Assembly (NCBI RefSeq): GCF_005938675.2
Contig: NZ_VCCH02000073.1
Coordinates: forward strand, 1 to 42,848
Origin: Mycobacterium sp. KBS0706
GTDB taxonomy: Bacteria > Pseudomonadota > Alphaproteobacteria > DSM-16000 > Inquilinaceae
DNA length: 42,848 nucleotides
Reading direction: 5' to 3'
Made by a program: the position numbers and the translations under genes. The notes beneath the pieces are model-generated. The model was not told where the DNA came from. It saw only the letters and a list, made by a program, of their open reading frames with translations, and searched no databases. Shown here piece by piece: positions 14,696 through 22,193 of the stretch (the first letter of the stretch is position 1; each line of letters begins with the position of its first letter).

Positions 14696-16024
14696 ATGAG
14701 CGACGCCATCCGAATCCACGACCTGTCGACGCTGTCCGCCGCCGGCCGCCATGCGCTGCTGGCCCGGACCGAGGCCGATCTCGGCCCCTTCCTCGACGCC
14801 GTCCGGCCGATCGTGGCGGCGGTCAAGGCCGAGGGTGACGAGGCCGTGGCCCGCTTCACCCGCGACTTCGACAAGGCGACGGTCTCGGCCGACGGCCTGC
14901 GCATCAGCCAGGATGCGCTGGATGCCGCGCCGGGCCTGCTGGAGCCCGAGGTGATGGCCGCGATCGACTTCGCCGCCGACAGCATCCGCCGGTTCCACGA
15001 GGCGCAGCTGCCGGAGGAGATGTGGTGGAAGGAGGTGCGCCCCGGCGTCTTCGCCGGCGACCGCATCCGGCCGATCCCGTCGGTCGCCTGCTATGTGCCG
15101 CGCGGCAAGGGCGCCTTCCCCTCCGTCGCGATGATGACGACGATCCCGGCGCTGGCGGCGAAGGTGCCGAACGTGGTGATCATCACCCCGCCCGGCCCGG
15201 ACGGGCAGGTCGACACCGCGACGCTGGCGGTGGCGAAACGGGTCGGGGTGACGCAGGTCTTCGCCGCCGGCGGCGCCCAGGGCGTGGCGGCGGTGGCCTA
15301 CGGCACGGCGACGATCCCGAGATGCGACAAGATCGTCGGCCCCGGCAGCCCCTATGTCGTCGCCGCCAAGCGCCTGCTGGCCGACGCGATCGACACCGGC
15401 ACCCCGGCGGGACCGAGCGAATCCATCATCCTGGCCGATGACAGCGTCGACGGCGCGCTGGCGGCGCTGGACCTGATCATCGAATCCGAGCACGGGCCGG
15501 ACAGCTCGGCTTATCTCGTCACCGACAGCCGCCGGGTGGCGGAGCAGGCGGCGGCCGCCCTGCCGGGGCATTGGGCGGCGATGAGCGCCGGCCGCGCCGG
15601 CTTCTCCCGCACCGTGCTGACCGGGCCGCGCGGCGGCATCGTGCTGGCGCCGGACTGGGATGCGGCGATCGGCTTCGTCAACGACTACGCGCCGGAGCAT
15701 CTGCAGATCCTGTCGCGCGATGCCTTCGCCGACGCGGCGCGGATCGACCATGCCGGCGAGATCCTGCTCGGGCCCTACACGCCGGTGACGATCGGCAATT
15801 TCGTGCTGGGCCCGAATGCGGTGCTGCCGACCGGCGGCCACGCCCGCACCGCCTCGCCGCTCTCGGTGTTCGACTTCTTGAAGCGGACCTCGATCGGCTA
15901 TGTCAGCGCCGCCGGCTATCCGGCGCTGGCCGGGCAGGCGCGGACGCTGGCGACCTATGAAGGCTTCGACGGCCATGCCCGCGCGGTGTCCGAGGTGCGG
16001 GACGGGTTGCTGAAACGGGGCTGA
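14696..16024 (+). CDS. Histidinol-dehydrogenase-like oxidoreductase with altered metal ligands
   Basis: A 442-residue member of the HisD fold. The NAD-binding segment FAAGGAQGVAAVAYGTATIP (189-208), KIVGPGSPYV, PAGPSESIILAD and the catalytic pair Glu334-His335 in NDYAPEHLQI are conserved, as are Glu422 and His427 near the C-terminus. In E. coli HisD zinc is held by Gln259, His262, Asp360 and His419; here the aligned residues are Glu263, His266, Asn368 and His427, so two of four ligands differ. This argues for a paralogue acting on another polyol or amino alcohol, as in the HpsN sulfopropanediol dehydrogenase branch, and not the histidine pathway; no his genes are nearby. ATG 14696 has only a weak Shine-Dalgarno (AAGG). 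The 118-residue gene follows after 2 bp. Confidence 0.85.
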   Translation: MSDAIRIHDLSTLSAAGRHALLARTEADLGPFLDAVRPIVAAVKAEGDEAVARFTRDFDKATVSADGLRISQDALDAAPGLLEPEVMAAIDFAADSIRRFHEAQLPEEMWWKEVRPGVFAGDRIRPIPSVACYVPRGKGAFPSVAMMTTIPALAAKVPNVVIITPPGPDGQVDTATLAVAKRVGVTQVFAAGGAQGVAAVAYGTATIPRCDKIVGPGSPYVVAAKRLLADAIDTGTPAGPSESIILADDSVDGALAALDLIIESEHGPDSSAYLVTDSRRVAEQAAAALPGHWAAMSAGRAGFSRTVLTGPRGGIVLAPDWDAAIGFVNDYAPEHLQILSRDAFADAARIDHAGEILLGPYTPVTIGNFVLGPNAVLPTGGHARTASPLSVFDFLKRTSIGYVSAAGYPALAGQARTLATYEGFDGHARAVSEVRDGLLKRG

Positions 16025-16026
16025 AC

Positions 16027-16383
16027 ATGGCCGAGACCGTCACGCTGTGGCGCCCGGTCGGGCCGGAGGAGCTGCGCCTGATCCGGGAGGCCGGCATGCG
16101 CGCCTTCCCGCCCCGCCTGCCGGAGCAGCCGATCTTCTACCCGGTCCTATCGGAAGAGTACGCCGTCAAGATCGCGCGCGACTGGAACGTGCCGGCCGGC
16201 GGCTCGGGCTATGTCACCCGCTTCCGGGTGCGGCGCGACTTCCTGGACCGCTACCAGGTGCAGGAGGTCGGCGGCCGCAGCCACCTCGAATACTGGATCC
16301 CGGCCGAGGACCTGCCGGCCTTCAACGCCGCCATCATCGGCGCAATCGAGGTGACGGCGGAGTTTCACAAGGGACAGACATAG
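16027..16383 (+). CDS. Conserved 118-aa protein (often labelled ADP-ribosylation/crystallin J1)
   Basis: A compact 118-residue protein with dense conserved aromatic and charged motifs: MRAFPPRLPEQPIFYPVL, EEYAVKIARDWN, GYVTRFRVRRDFLDRYQVQE, HLEYWIPAEDLPAFNAAIIG. I recognise the family as one often listed in databases as ADP-ribosylation/crystallin J1, but it has no ADP-ribosylglycohydrolase signature and is far too short for that enzyme. The label should not be taken as a function. It starts 2 bp after the HisD-like gene and is certainly co-transcribed, so it may be a partner or modifier of that dehydrogenase or of the imported compound. Its end lies 5 bp from the convergent antitoxin gene. 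Confidence 0.8.
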   Translation: MAETVTLWRPVGPEELRLIREAGMRAFPPRLPEQPIFYPVLSEEYAVKIARDWNVPAGGSGYVTRFRVRRDFLDRYQVQEVGGRSHLEYWIPAEDLPAFNAAIIGAIEVTAEFHKGQT

Positions 16384-16388
16384 CGTTG

Positions 16389-16622
16389 TCAGAGTGGCTC
16401 GCGCTGTTCCGCCTTCGGCTGCGCTCGCACCTCCATGAAGCCCTCCGAAGCCCGAGGCGCACGCGAGAAGAAATCGTCCCAGCGCTTGCCAACCGGTGTG
16501 ACCAAGCGGCTCTCCGCGATCGTGAGAATCTCGACCTCGTCCGTGCCCTCGGGGAAGGCGACGGCTTTTGGCAAGCGCACCACTTGGCCGTGCCTGCTGG
16601 TGAAGAGCTTTGTGCGGATCAC
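16389..16622 (-). CDS. Orphan VapB-type (AbrB/MazE-fold) antitoxin
   Basis: A 77-residue protein starting at GTG 16622, 6 bases behind GGAGG. The N-terminal half is a swapped-hairpin AbrB/VapB DNA-binding domain (TKLFTSRHGQVVRLPKAVAF, residues 4-23; PEGTDEVEILTI), and VTPVGKRWDDFF is the short linker-helix typical of VapB proteins that grip a VapC PIN-domain toxin. The C-terminal tail, APRASEGFMEVRAQPKAEQR, is loose and charged. In vapBC modules the toxin follows the antitoxin, but here the gene ends 5 bp before the convergent 118-aa gene and no PIN domain exists on either strand nearby. It is therefore solitary: either a remnant, a stand-alone regulator, or an antidote against a toxin encoded elsewhere. 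Confidence 0.8.
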   Translation of the reverse strand: MIRTKLFTSRHGQVVRLPKAVAFPEGTDEVEILTIAESRLVTPVGKRWDDFFSRAPRASEGFMEVRAQPKAEQREPL

Positions 16623-16659
16623 ACCAAGCCTCCATAGGAAGTCTCGCTTCCAACAGTAT

Positions 16660-16739
16660 CGTCATCGCGAGCCGAAGGCGAAGCGATCCAGCGGCACAGC
16701 CCCCTGGATCGCCGCGCCCCTTCGGGGCTCGCGATGACG
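16660..16739. repeat. Interspersed palindromic repeat, copy 2
   Basis: An 80-bp element with the same design as the copy at 10886-10979. Outer arms CGTCATCGCGAGC (16660-16672) and its complement (16727-16739) match perfectly, with an inner pair GCGATCCAG at 16683-16691 against 16704-16712. It lies between the 3-prime end of the SDR gene and the start of the antitoxin gene, 37 bp upstream of the antitoxin start on the same strand, where it could end SDR transcripts. No coding content. Confidence 0.85.
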
Positions 16740-16760
16740 CAAGAGCAGCAGCCAGCCCGG

Positions 16761-17531
16761 CTAGATCGAAGCCAGATACCCGCCATCGACATACAGCACC
16801 TGCCCGGTGACATAGGCGGCGGCGTCGGAGCACAGGAACACGGCGGGGCCGACCAGGTCGTCCATCCGGCCGAAGCGGCCGGCCGGGATGGCGGCAAGCA
16901 TGCGCTGCTGCCAGGCCTCGTCGCGGTAGAACACCTCGGTCAAAGCGGTGCGGAAATAGCCGGGGCCGATGCCGTTGACCCGGATGCCGTCCTTCGCCCA
17001 TTCCGTCGCCAGCGCCCGGGTCATGCCGACCAGGCCTGTCTTCGAGGCGCCGTAGGGCACGGCGCCCGGCACCCCGACTTCGGAGGTCAGCGAGCACAGG
17101 TTGAGGATGGCGCCGCGGCCGCGCGGCTTCATCAGCAGCGCCGCGGCACGGGCGCAGAAGAAGGCGCCCTTGAGGTTGGTGTCGACGATCCGGTCCCACA
17201 GCGCCTCGTCGACCGCGAGCGAGGGCCGCACCTCCTCCACCCCGGCGTTGTTGACCAGGATGTCGAGCCCGCCCAGCGCCGCCGCGGCGGTGGCGAAGAC
17301 GCGGTCGATGCCGCCGGTGTCGGCGACGTCGAGCACGACCGGCACGGCCTGGCGTCCCCGCTGCCGCACCGCCTCGGCCACCCGGTCCAGGGCCGCGCGG
17401 TCGCGGCCGGCCAGGGCGATGTCGGCGCCGGCCGCGGCCAGGCCGAGGGCCAGCGCCTCGCCGATGCCGCGGCTGGCCCCCGTCACCAGCGCCCGCCGTC
17501 CCGCCAGCGGCTCCGAAGCCGGATCGACCAT
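16761..17531 (-). CDS. Short-chain dehydrogenase/reductase (SDR), classical type
   Basis: A 256-residue classical SDR. NAD(P)-binding TGASRGIGEALALGLAAAG is at residues 17-35, the NNAGV motif near 92, catalytic Ser in LNLCSLTSE, and Tyr-x-x-x-Lys in PYGASKTGL, followed by the usual RVNGIGPGYF and the C-terminal YVTGQVLYVDGGYLAS. It is full length for the gluconate-5-dehydrogenase-like/3-ketoacyl-reductase branch. ATG 17531 follows GGAGGAAGG. The Arg after Ser in the glycine motif hints at NADP preference, an inference. It is a single gene pointing toward the antitoxin and the HisD-like locus on the opposite strand. It may oxidise a polyol or reduce a keto compound in that pathway, but the proximity is the only evidence. 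Confidence 0.92.
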   Translation of the reverse strand: MVDPASEPLAGRRALVTGASRGIGEALALGLAAAGADIALAGRDRAALDRVAEAVRQRGRQAVPVVLDVADTGGIDRVFATAAAALGGLDILVNNAGVEEVRPSLAVDEALWDRIVDTNLKGAFFCARAAALLMKPRGRGAILNLCSLTSEVGVPGAVPYGASKTGLVGMTRALATEWAKDGIRVNGIGPGYFRTALTEVFYRDEAWQQRMLAAIPAGRFGRMDDLVGPAVFLCSDAAAYVTGQVLYVDGGYLASI

Positions 17532-17735
17532 GCCTTCCTCCTGCCGAATGCAGCGCAGGCTTGCGCGGAGGCCAGGACGGGTCAAGGCCATAGGCTTGCC
17601 AATCCGATCCCGAGCGGTTAACCATGGGGCATGGTCACCACGCACTCCCTGCGAATTAGCCACTAGGCCCCGGGCCGGCCACGCCGGCTCCCCCGGGGTC
17701 TTCGCCGTTGCTGTTCGCATTCCCCGGAGAAGACG

Positions 17736-18029
17736 ATGACCATGACCCGCGACGACGCGCAGGTCCTCTTTCACGTGGTCGGCATGGCCGACACCAACCT
17801 GCTGCCCCGCCTGCTCGAGCATTTCTGCCTGCGCGATGTCGTGCCCGAGCGCGTCTCGGCCGAGCGCCAGGGCGAGGAGATGCGCGTGACCATCGCCGTC
17901 CGCCGCGACGCCTGCCCGGAATGGGAGATGGTGGCCCGCAAGCTGGGCCAGATCTTCGTGGTCAAGAGCGTGCTGGCCTCGGTCGCCGACCAGGCCGACG
18001 ACATGACGGAGTTGCAGGCGGCGGTCTGA
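17736..18029 (+). CDS. Stand-alone ACT-like small protein
   Basis: A 97-residue protein with the beta-alpha-beta-beta-alpha-beta pattern of an ACT domain: strand VLFHVVGMADT, helix NLLPRLLEHFCLRD, strand VPERVSAERQ, strand EEMRVTIAVRRD, helix EWEMVARKLGQI, strand FVVKSVLASV. The Asn-Leu-Leu-Pro-Arg-Leu start of helix 1 is the ligand-site region of amino-acid-binding ACT domains, resembling the IlvN/IlvM regulatory subunits of acetolactate synthase, but no catalytic ALS gene is nearby. ATG 17736 comes 5 bases after GGAGAA; a second ATG two codons on is also possible. It diverges from the SDR gene across 204 bp. The ACT assignment is by pattern and moderate; the role is unknown. Confidence 0.7.
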   Translation: MTMTRDDAQVLFHVVGMADTNLLPRLLEHFCLRDVVPERVSAERQGEEMRVTIAVRRDACPEWEMVARKLGQIFVVKSVLASVADQADDMTELQAAV

Positions 18030-18037
18030 CGCGCCGT

Positions 18038-18856
18038 CTACTTTCGCACCGTGGCGGCAAGGGAGGCCGGCGCCTCCGCGGCGGATTGCGCTTGGCGGGT
18101 CGTCAACCCGCCTCTGACCTGGGCGGTGGTCTGAACGGCTCGGGCCGCCTCGGCGATCCCGGTGTCCAAGGTGCAGAGCCCGTGGTACCGGACGGCGTCC
18201 GTGATGGCCTCGCCCAGGCTATAGGCACCGTTCGGCGCCTTCCGCTTATCCAATATGACATTGTAGTATTCGAGGCGAGCCCGCACGATCGCCGGCCCGA
18301 TGACCGATGTCGCGATATTGGAGAAGAAATTGTCCTCGATGGCCGCACCGAGGCCGGCGCTCATGCCCGCGGCTCCCGAGAATATCCTCGACAGATCGGC
18401 ACTGGCGATCAGCGCACCAGCTCCGCCCGACAGAATCGAAAGCCATTTGAATGTCGTTTTATTGTAGCTTTGGATGCGGGACAGGTATTTGAGAAACAGA
18501 TTGCACTTCTGATCAGAGGCGAACACCAGGCGATCCTGGATCATCGCCACCCTGTTCGAATCCCCGTTGAACGTGGCCAATGCCCGGTGCAGTTCCAGAC
18601 TGACTGCAGCCGTGTCGGCCTCGGGCGCGACGCCGGTCGCACGATACTGGAGCACCCTTGGGTTGTCCGGAGCGACCATGGCCAGCAGATCCAGCTCGCT
18701 GACCGTCTCCACCTGCTCGGGCAGCAGCTCGTTCGCGCCCGCCGCGGTCACCCGTCCGCCACCCAGGAGGGCATCTTCGGGACCACAGGCCGAACATACG
18801 GCCAGGACCAGTCCCAGCAGGGACGCCAAAATCCAGTTCATGAATACTGCTTTCAA
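18038..18856 (-). CDS. Putative lipoprotein of unknown function, atypical base composition
   Basis: A 272-residue predicted envelope protein. The N-terminus MNWILASLLGLVLAVCSACG (from Met6, 18841) is a signal peptide ending near two cysteines; Cys in SACG is a plausible lipobox though position -3 is Cys. A mid-region with Leu-heavy LELHRALATFNGDSNRVAMI, then DRLVFASDQKCNLFLKYLSR, is followed by a Gly/Ala-rich hydrophobic stretch (LSILSGGAGALIASADLSRI, AGMSAGLGAA), a layout that I have seen in uncharacterised proteobacterial lipoproteins. The section 18230-18550 is clearly less GC-rich than its neighbours (hand count of 18421-18480 is 48 percent, against about 75 percent in the adjacent MFS gene). 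No motif gives a function. It converges with the ACT-like gene at 8 bp. A recent acquisition is likely. Confidence 0.7.
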   Translation of the reverse strand: MKAVFMNWILASLLGLVLAVCSACGPEDALLGGGRVTAAGANELLPEQVETVSELDLLAMVAPDNPRVLQYRATGVAPEADTAAVSLELHRALATFNGDSNRVAMIQDRLVFASDQKCNLFLKYLSRIQSYNKTTFKWLSILSGGAGALIASADLSRIFSGAAGMSAGLGAAIEDNFFSNIATSVIGPAIVRARLEYYNVILDKRKAPNGAYSLGEAITDAVRYHGLCTLDTGIAEAARAVQTTAQVRGGLTTRQAQSAAEAPASLAATVRK

Positions 18857-19051
18857 GAATTAACATGAATATGGGCCTTAAATTACGGCATCCCCGATCT
18901 TCGATCCAGGCCGCTTCCAATCACACTATGATGCAGGCCGCCGCGGGCTGAGCCCCGCCCATGCCGTCTGTGCATGCATTTGCCTGACGGGGCCGTGCTA
19001 TCCGGGATCAAGCTGCCCGCCGCCGCGCGGGCCCCACGATCCGGCCGGCCC

Positions 19052-20461
19052 ATGACCTCGTCCCCGCGCCAACCCGTGCTGATCGCGCTGCTGGTCGCCG
19101 GCGCCTTCTTCATGGAGAACCTGGACGCCACCGTGATCGTCACGGCGCTGCCGGACATGGCGGCCTCCTTCGGCGTCCGGGCGGTCGACCTGAATGTCGG
19201 GCTGTCGGCCTATCTGCTGACCCTGGCCGTGTTCATCCCGGCCAGCGGCTGGGTCGCCGACCGGTTCGGTGCCCGCTCGGTCTTCGCCGCCGCGATCGTC
19301 GTCTTCACCCTGGCCTCGGCCCTGTGCGCCGCCAGCGACAGCCTGTGGAGCTTCACCGCCGCGCGCATCCTGCAGGGCATCGGCGGCGCCATGATGGTGC
19401 CGGTCGGCCGGCTGGTGGTGCTGCGCAACACCGCCAAGCAGGATTTGATGCGGGCGATCGCCTATATCACCTGGCCCGCACTGGCGGCGCCGGTGCTGGG
19501 CCCGCCGGTGGGCGGGCTGATCACCAGCATCGCCTCCTGGCGCTGGATCTTTCTGCTCAACCTGCCGCTCGGCGCCATCGCCCTGGTGCTGGCGCTGCGG
19601 CTGATCCCGAACGACCGCAGTGACGAGCGCCGGCCCTTCGACGGGCTCGGCTTCGTCCTGTCCGGCGTCGCCTGCCTGGCGCTGATGCTGGGGCTGGACT
19701 TGATCGGGCACGAGCAGGTCCCCTGGGCGACGGTGGGGCTGCTGCTGGCCGCCGCCCTGCTGCTGGGCGCCTGGGCGGTGCGCCACGCCCGGCGCCACCC
19801 GCACCCGCTGGTCGGGCTGGCGGCGCTGGCGATCCACACCTTCCGCGTCACCGTGCGCGGCGGGTCGCTGTTCCGGGCTGTGGTCAGCGCCGTGCCCTTC
19901 CTGCTGCCGCTGATGTTCCAGCTCGGCTTCGGGCTGGACCCGGTCAGCTCCGGCCTGCTGGTGCTGGCGCTGTTCGCCGGCAATCTCGGCATGAAGCCGA
20001 TGACCAGCTGGGTGCTGCGCAGCTTCGGCTTCCGCACCGCCCTCCTGATCAACGGCGCGGTGCTGGCGGCGACCTTGTTCGCCTGCGCCCTGCTGACGCC
20101 GTCGACCCCGGCGGCCCTGACCGCGGCGCTGCTGGTGGTCAGCGGCGCCGCCCGGTCGATGCAGTTCACCAGCCTGAACACCCTGGCCTTCGTCGATGTG
20201 CCGAAGCCGGAGATGAGCGCCGCCAACACCCTGTTCAGCGTGATCCAGCAGATCTCGGTCGGGCTGGGCGTGGCGCTGGGGGCGATCGCGCTGCGGGCGG
20301 CCGAGGCCTCGGGGCTGGCCGGCGGCTCGATCATCGCCGAGTATCAGATCGCCTTCGCCCTGCTGGGCGTGGTGGCGCTGATCTCGCTGCTCGACTACCT
20401 GCCGCTGCGCCGCGACGCCGGCACCGAGGTCAGCGGCCATGGCCGCCGGGCCGTGAGGTAG
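19052..20461 (+). CDS. MFS drug/metabolite exporter, DHA2 (EmrB/QacA-like)
   Basis: A 469-residue polytopic transporter with about 14 hydrophobic segments. Family hallmarks are FMENLDATVIVTALPDMAAS (residues 17-36, the D1 motif of DHA2 pumps), motif A-like ADRFGARSVF, RILQGIGGAMMVPVGRLVVL and motif C-like GPPVGGLITSIASWRWIFLL. These mark an H+-coupled multidrug or metabolite antiporter. I take ATG 19052 because the homology begins close to it; the frame is open to ATG 18974 and neither has a clear Shine-Dalgarno. No HlyD adaptor or TetR regulator is attached, so it probably works alone across the inner membrane. Substrate unknown. Confidence 0.88.
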   Translation: MTSSPRQPVLIALLVAGAFFMENLDATVIVTALPDMAASFGVRAVDLNVGLSAYLLTLAVFIPASGWVADRFGARSVFAAAIVVFTLASALCAASDSLWSFTAARILQGIGGAMMVPVGRLVVLRNTAKQDLMRAIAYITWPALAAPVLGPPVGGLITSIASWRWIFLLNLPLGAIALVLALRLIPNDRSDERRPFDGLGFVLSGVACLALMLGLDLIGHEQVPWATVGLLLAAALLLGAWAVRHARRHPHPLVGLAALAIHTFRVTVRGGSLFRAVVSAVPFLLPLMFQLGFGLDPVSSGLLVLALFAGNLGMKPMTSWVLRSFGFRTALLINGAVLAATLFACALLTPSTPAALTAALLVVSGAARSMQFTSLNTLAFVDVPKPEMSAANTLFSVIQQISVGLGVALGAIALRAAEASGLAGGSIIAEYQIAFALLGVVALISLLDYLPLRRDAGTEVSGHGRRAVR

Positions 20462-20554
20462 TGGGCAGCATTCCGGCTGACTACGTCGGACATAACCGCT
20501 AGGGTCCGTCCGGACACGGGGCCGACCCCGGCGATCGATACGGGAGAGACGCAG

Positions 20555-21307
20555 ATGACGAGCAAGGTGGCGATGGTGACGGGGGCCGGGTCGGGCGTCG
20601 GCCGCGCGGTGACCCTGGCCTTCCTCAAGGATGACTACAAGGTGGTGCTGGCCGGCCGCCGGCAGGACGCGCTGGCGGAGACGATCCAGCTGTCGGGCGC
20701 TCCGTCGGACCAGGCCCTGGCGGTGCCGACCGACGTCACCGACCCGAAGAGTGTCCGCGCCCTCTTCGACGCCGCCAAGGCCCGCTTCGGCCGCCTCGAC
20801 GTGCTGTTCAACAATGCCGGCGTCAGCGCCCCGGGCGTGCCGCTGGAGGAGCTGACTTTCGAGCAGTGGAAGGCGGTGGTCGACACCAACCTGACCGGCC
20901 CGTTCCTGTGCACCCAGGAGGCGTTCCGGATCATGAAGGACCAGGACCCGCAGGGCGGCCGGATCATCAACAACGGCTCGATCTCGGCGCATGTGCCGCG
21001 GCCGAACTCCGCCCCATACACCGCGACCAAGCACGCCATCACCGGCCTGACCCGGTCGACCTCGCTGGACGGGCGCAAGTACAATATCGCCTGCGGCCAG
21101 GTCGATATCGGCAATGCCGCCACCGACATGGCCTCGAAGATGGCCAAGGGCGTGCCCCAGGCCGACGGCTCGATCAAGCCGGAGCCGCTGATGGATGCAG
21201 CCCATGTCGCCAGCACCGTGCTGATGATGGCGGGCCTGCCGCTCGACGCCAATGTCCAGTTCGTCACCGTGATGGCGACGAACATGCCCTTCATCGGGCG
21301 GGGGTGA
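20555..21307 (+). CDS. Short-chain dehydrogenase/reductase (SDR)
   Basis: A 250-residue SDR. Cofactor site VTGAGSGVGRAVTLAFL (residues 8-24), NNAGVSAPGVP near 90, catalytic Ser in NNGSISAHVPRP and Tyr-x-x-x-Lys in PYTATKHAI are all present. The variant sequence GQVDIGNAATDMASKMAKGV after strand 6 replaces the usual PG motif, a feature of a branch of alpha/betaproteobacterial SDRs that lack assigned substrates. ATG 20555 follows GGGAGAGACGCAG. It stands downstream of the MFS gene by 93 bp and converges with a GNAT gene, so it is probably monocistronic. Cofactor preference is undetermined, though the Arg-Arg after strand 2 (LAGRRQDA) favours NADP. Confidence 0.92.
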   Translation: MTSKVAMVTGAGSGVGRAVTLAFLKDDYKVVLAGRRQDALAETIQLSGAPSDQALAVPTDVTDPKSVRALFDAAKARFGRLDVLFNNAGVSAPGVPLEELTFEQWKAVVDTNLTGPFLCTQEAFRIMKDQDPQGGRIINNGSISAHVPRPNSAPYTATKHAITGLTRSTSLDGRKYNIACGQVDIGNAATDMASKMAKGVPQADGSIKPEPLMDAAHVASTVLMMAGLPLDANVQFVTVMATNMPFIGRG

Positions 21308-21317
21308 GGCCTCTGGC

Positions 21318-22100
21318 CTACGCTTCCCGCACGTAAGGCGTCGTCGTCGTCAGCACCCGGAAGCCGAGCCGTTGCAGGATCGGCCGGCTTTCGGAGGAGG
21401 CGTCGACGGTGAGGAAGCGGAAGCCCCGCTGCTTCGCCTCGGCAGCGCGCTTGGCCACCAGGGCGCGGTAGATGCCGCGGCCGCGCCAATGCGGCCGGGT
21501 GGCGCCGCCCCACAGATCGGCGAAGCCGGTGCCGGGGTGGAACCGGATCCAGCCGGCCGAGACGCAATGGCCGTCGGCCATGGCGAGGTACACCGACAGC
21601 CGGTCCGGCGCCGCCGCCAGTTCCGCCCCCAGCACCTCCGACCGCCAGTCCTCGTCGGCGCCGTAGACCGCGGCCATCAGGTCGTCGATGGCGCCGAACC
21701 GCACCGGGTCGACCACCCGCTCGACCGTCACGCCCTCCGGATCGACCGGCGGCGGCAGCGCGCCGTCGAGGTCGAGCGCCACCAGCGTCTCCGGCTCCTC
21801 CGGCACGAAGCCGGCGGCCTGCAGACGCCGGCCGAGATCGGCCGGCGCGTCGTGGCCGTACAGCTTCCATTCGACCGACCGGCCCTGGCCGGCGAAGAAC
21901 GCGGCCTCGCGCGCGATCGCCGCATCGGCCGAGGCGGCGTCGAGCGCGCTCCACTGCACGAAGTTGTCATGCGCCCCCGGCCCGGGGCCGACGATCCGCG
22001 TGACGTCGGGCAGCTGCTCGACCCGGTAGGCCGGATCGGCCTGCACCGGGGCCCGCCGCAGCTCGGCGTCGAAGCGCCTCAGGATCTCCGCCTCATCCAT
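21318..22100 (-). CDS. GNAT family N-acetyltransferase
   Basis: A 260-residue protein with a C-terminal GNAT domain (residues about 130-260). The acetyl-CoA site is RPHWRGRGIYRALVAKRAAE, matching the R-x-x-G-x-G/A loop and the following helix, followed by FRFLTVDASSESRPILQRLG, the end of the fold. The N-terminal half (YRVEQLPDVTRIVGPGPGAH, AAIAREAAFFAGQGRSVEWK, WKLYGHDAPADLGRRLQAAG) looks like a degenerate second GNAT-like domain. ATG 22100 lies 5 bases behind GGAGGA. Target of acetylation is not evident. It diverges from the LysE gene over a 93-bp shared promoter gap. Confidence 0.88.
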   Translation of the reverse strand: MDEAEILRRFDAELRRAPVQADPAYRVEQLPDVTRIVGPGPGAHDNFVQWSALDAASADAAIAREAAFFAGQGRSVEWKLYGHDAPADLGRRLQAAGFVPEEPETLVALDLDGALPPPVDPEGVTVERVVDPVRFGAIDDLMAAVYGADEDWRSEVLGAELAAAPDRLSVYLAMADGHCVSAGWIRFHPGTGFADLWGGATRPHWRGRGIYRALVAKRAAEAKQRGFRFLTVDASSESRPILQRLGFRVLTTTTPYVREA

Positions 22101-22193
22101 CCTGTCCTCCGCTCGATCCGCTTGCCCCGGGCGCCCCTTATGGCCGATTTTGGCGCCGGCTGCGACCGCAGCCCCGTCATTTTCGGAGGAATC

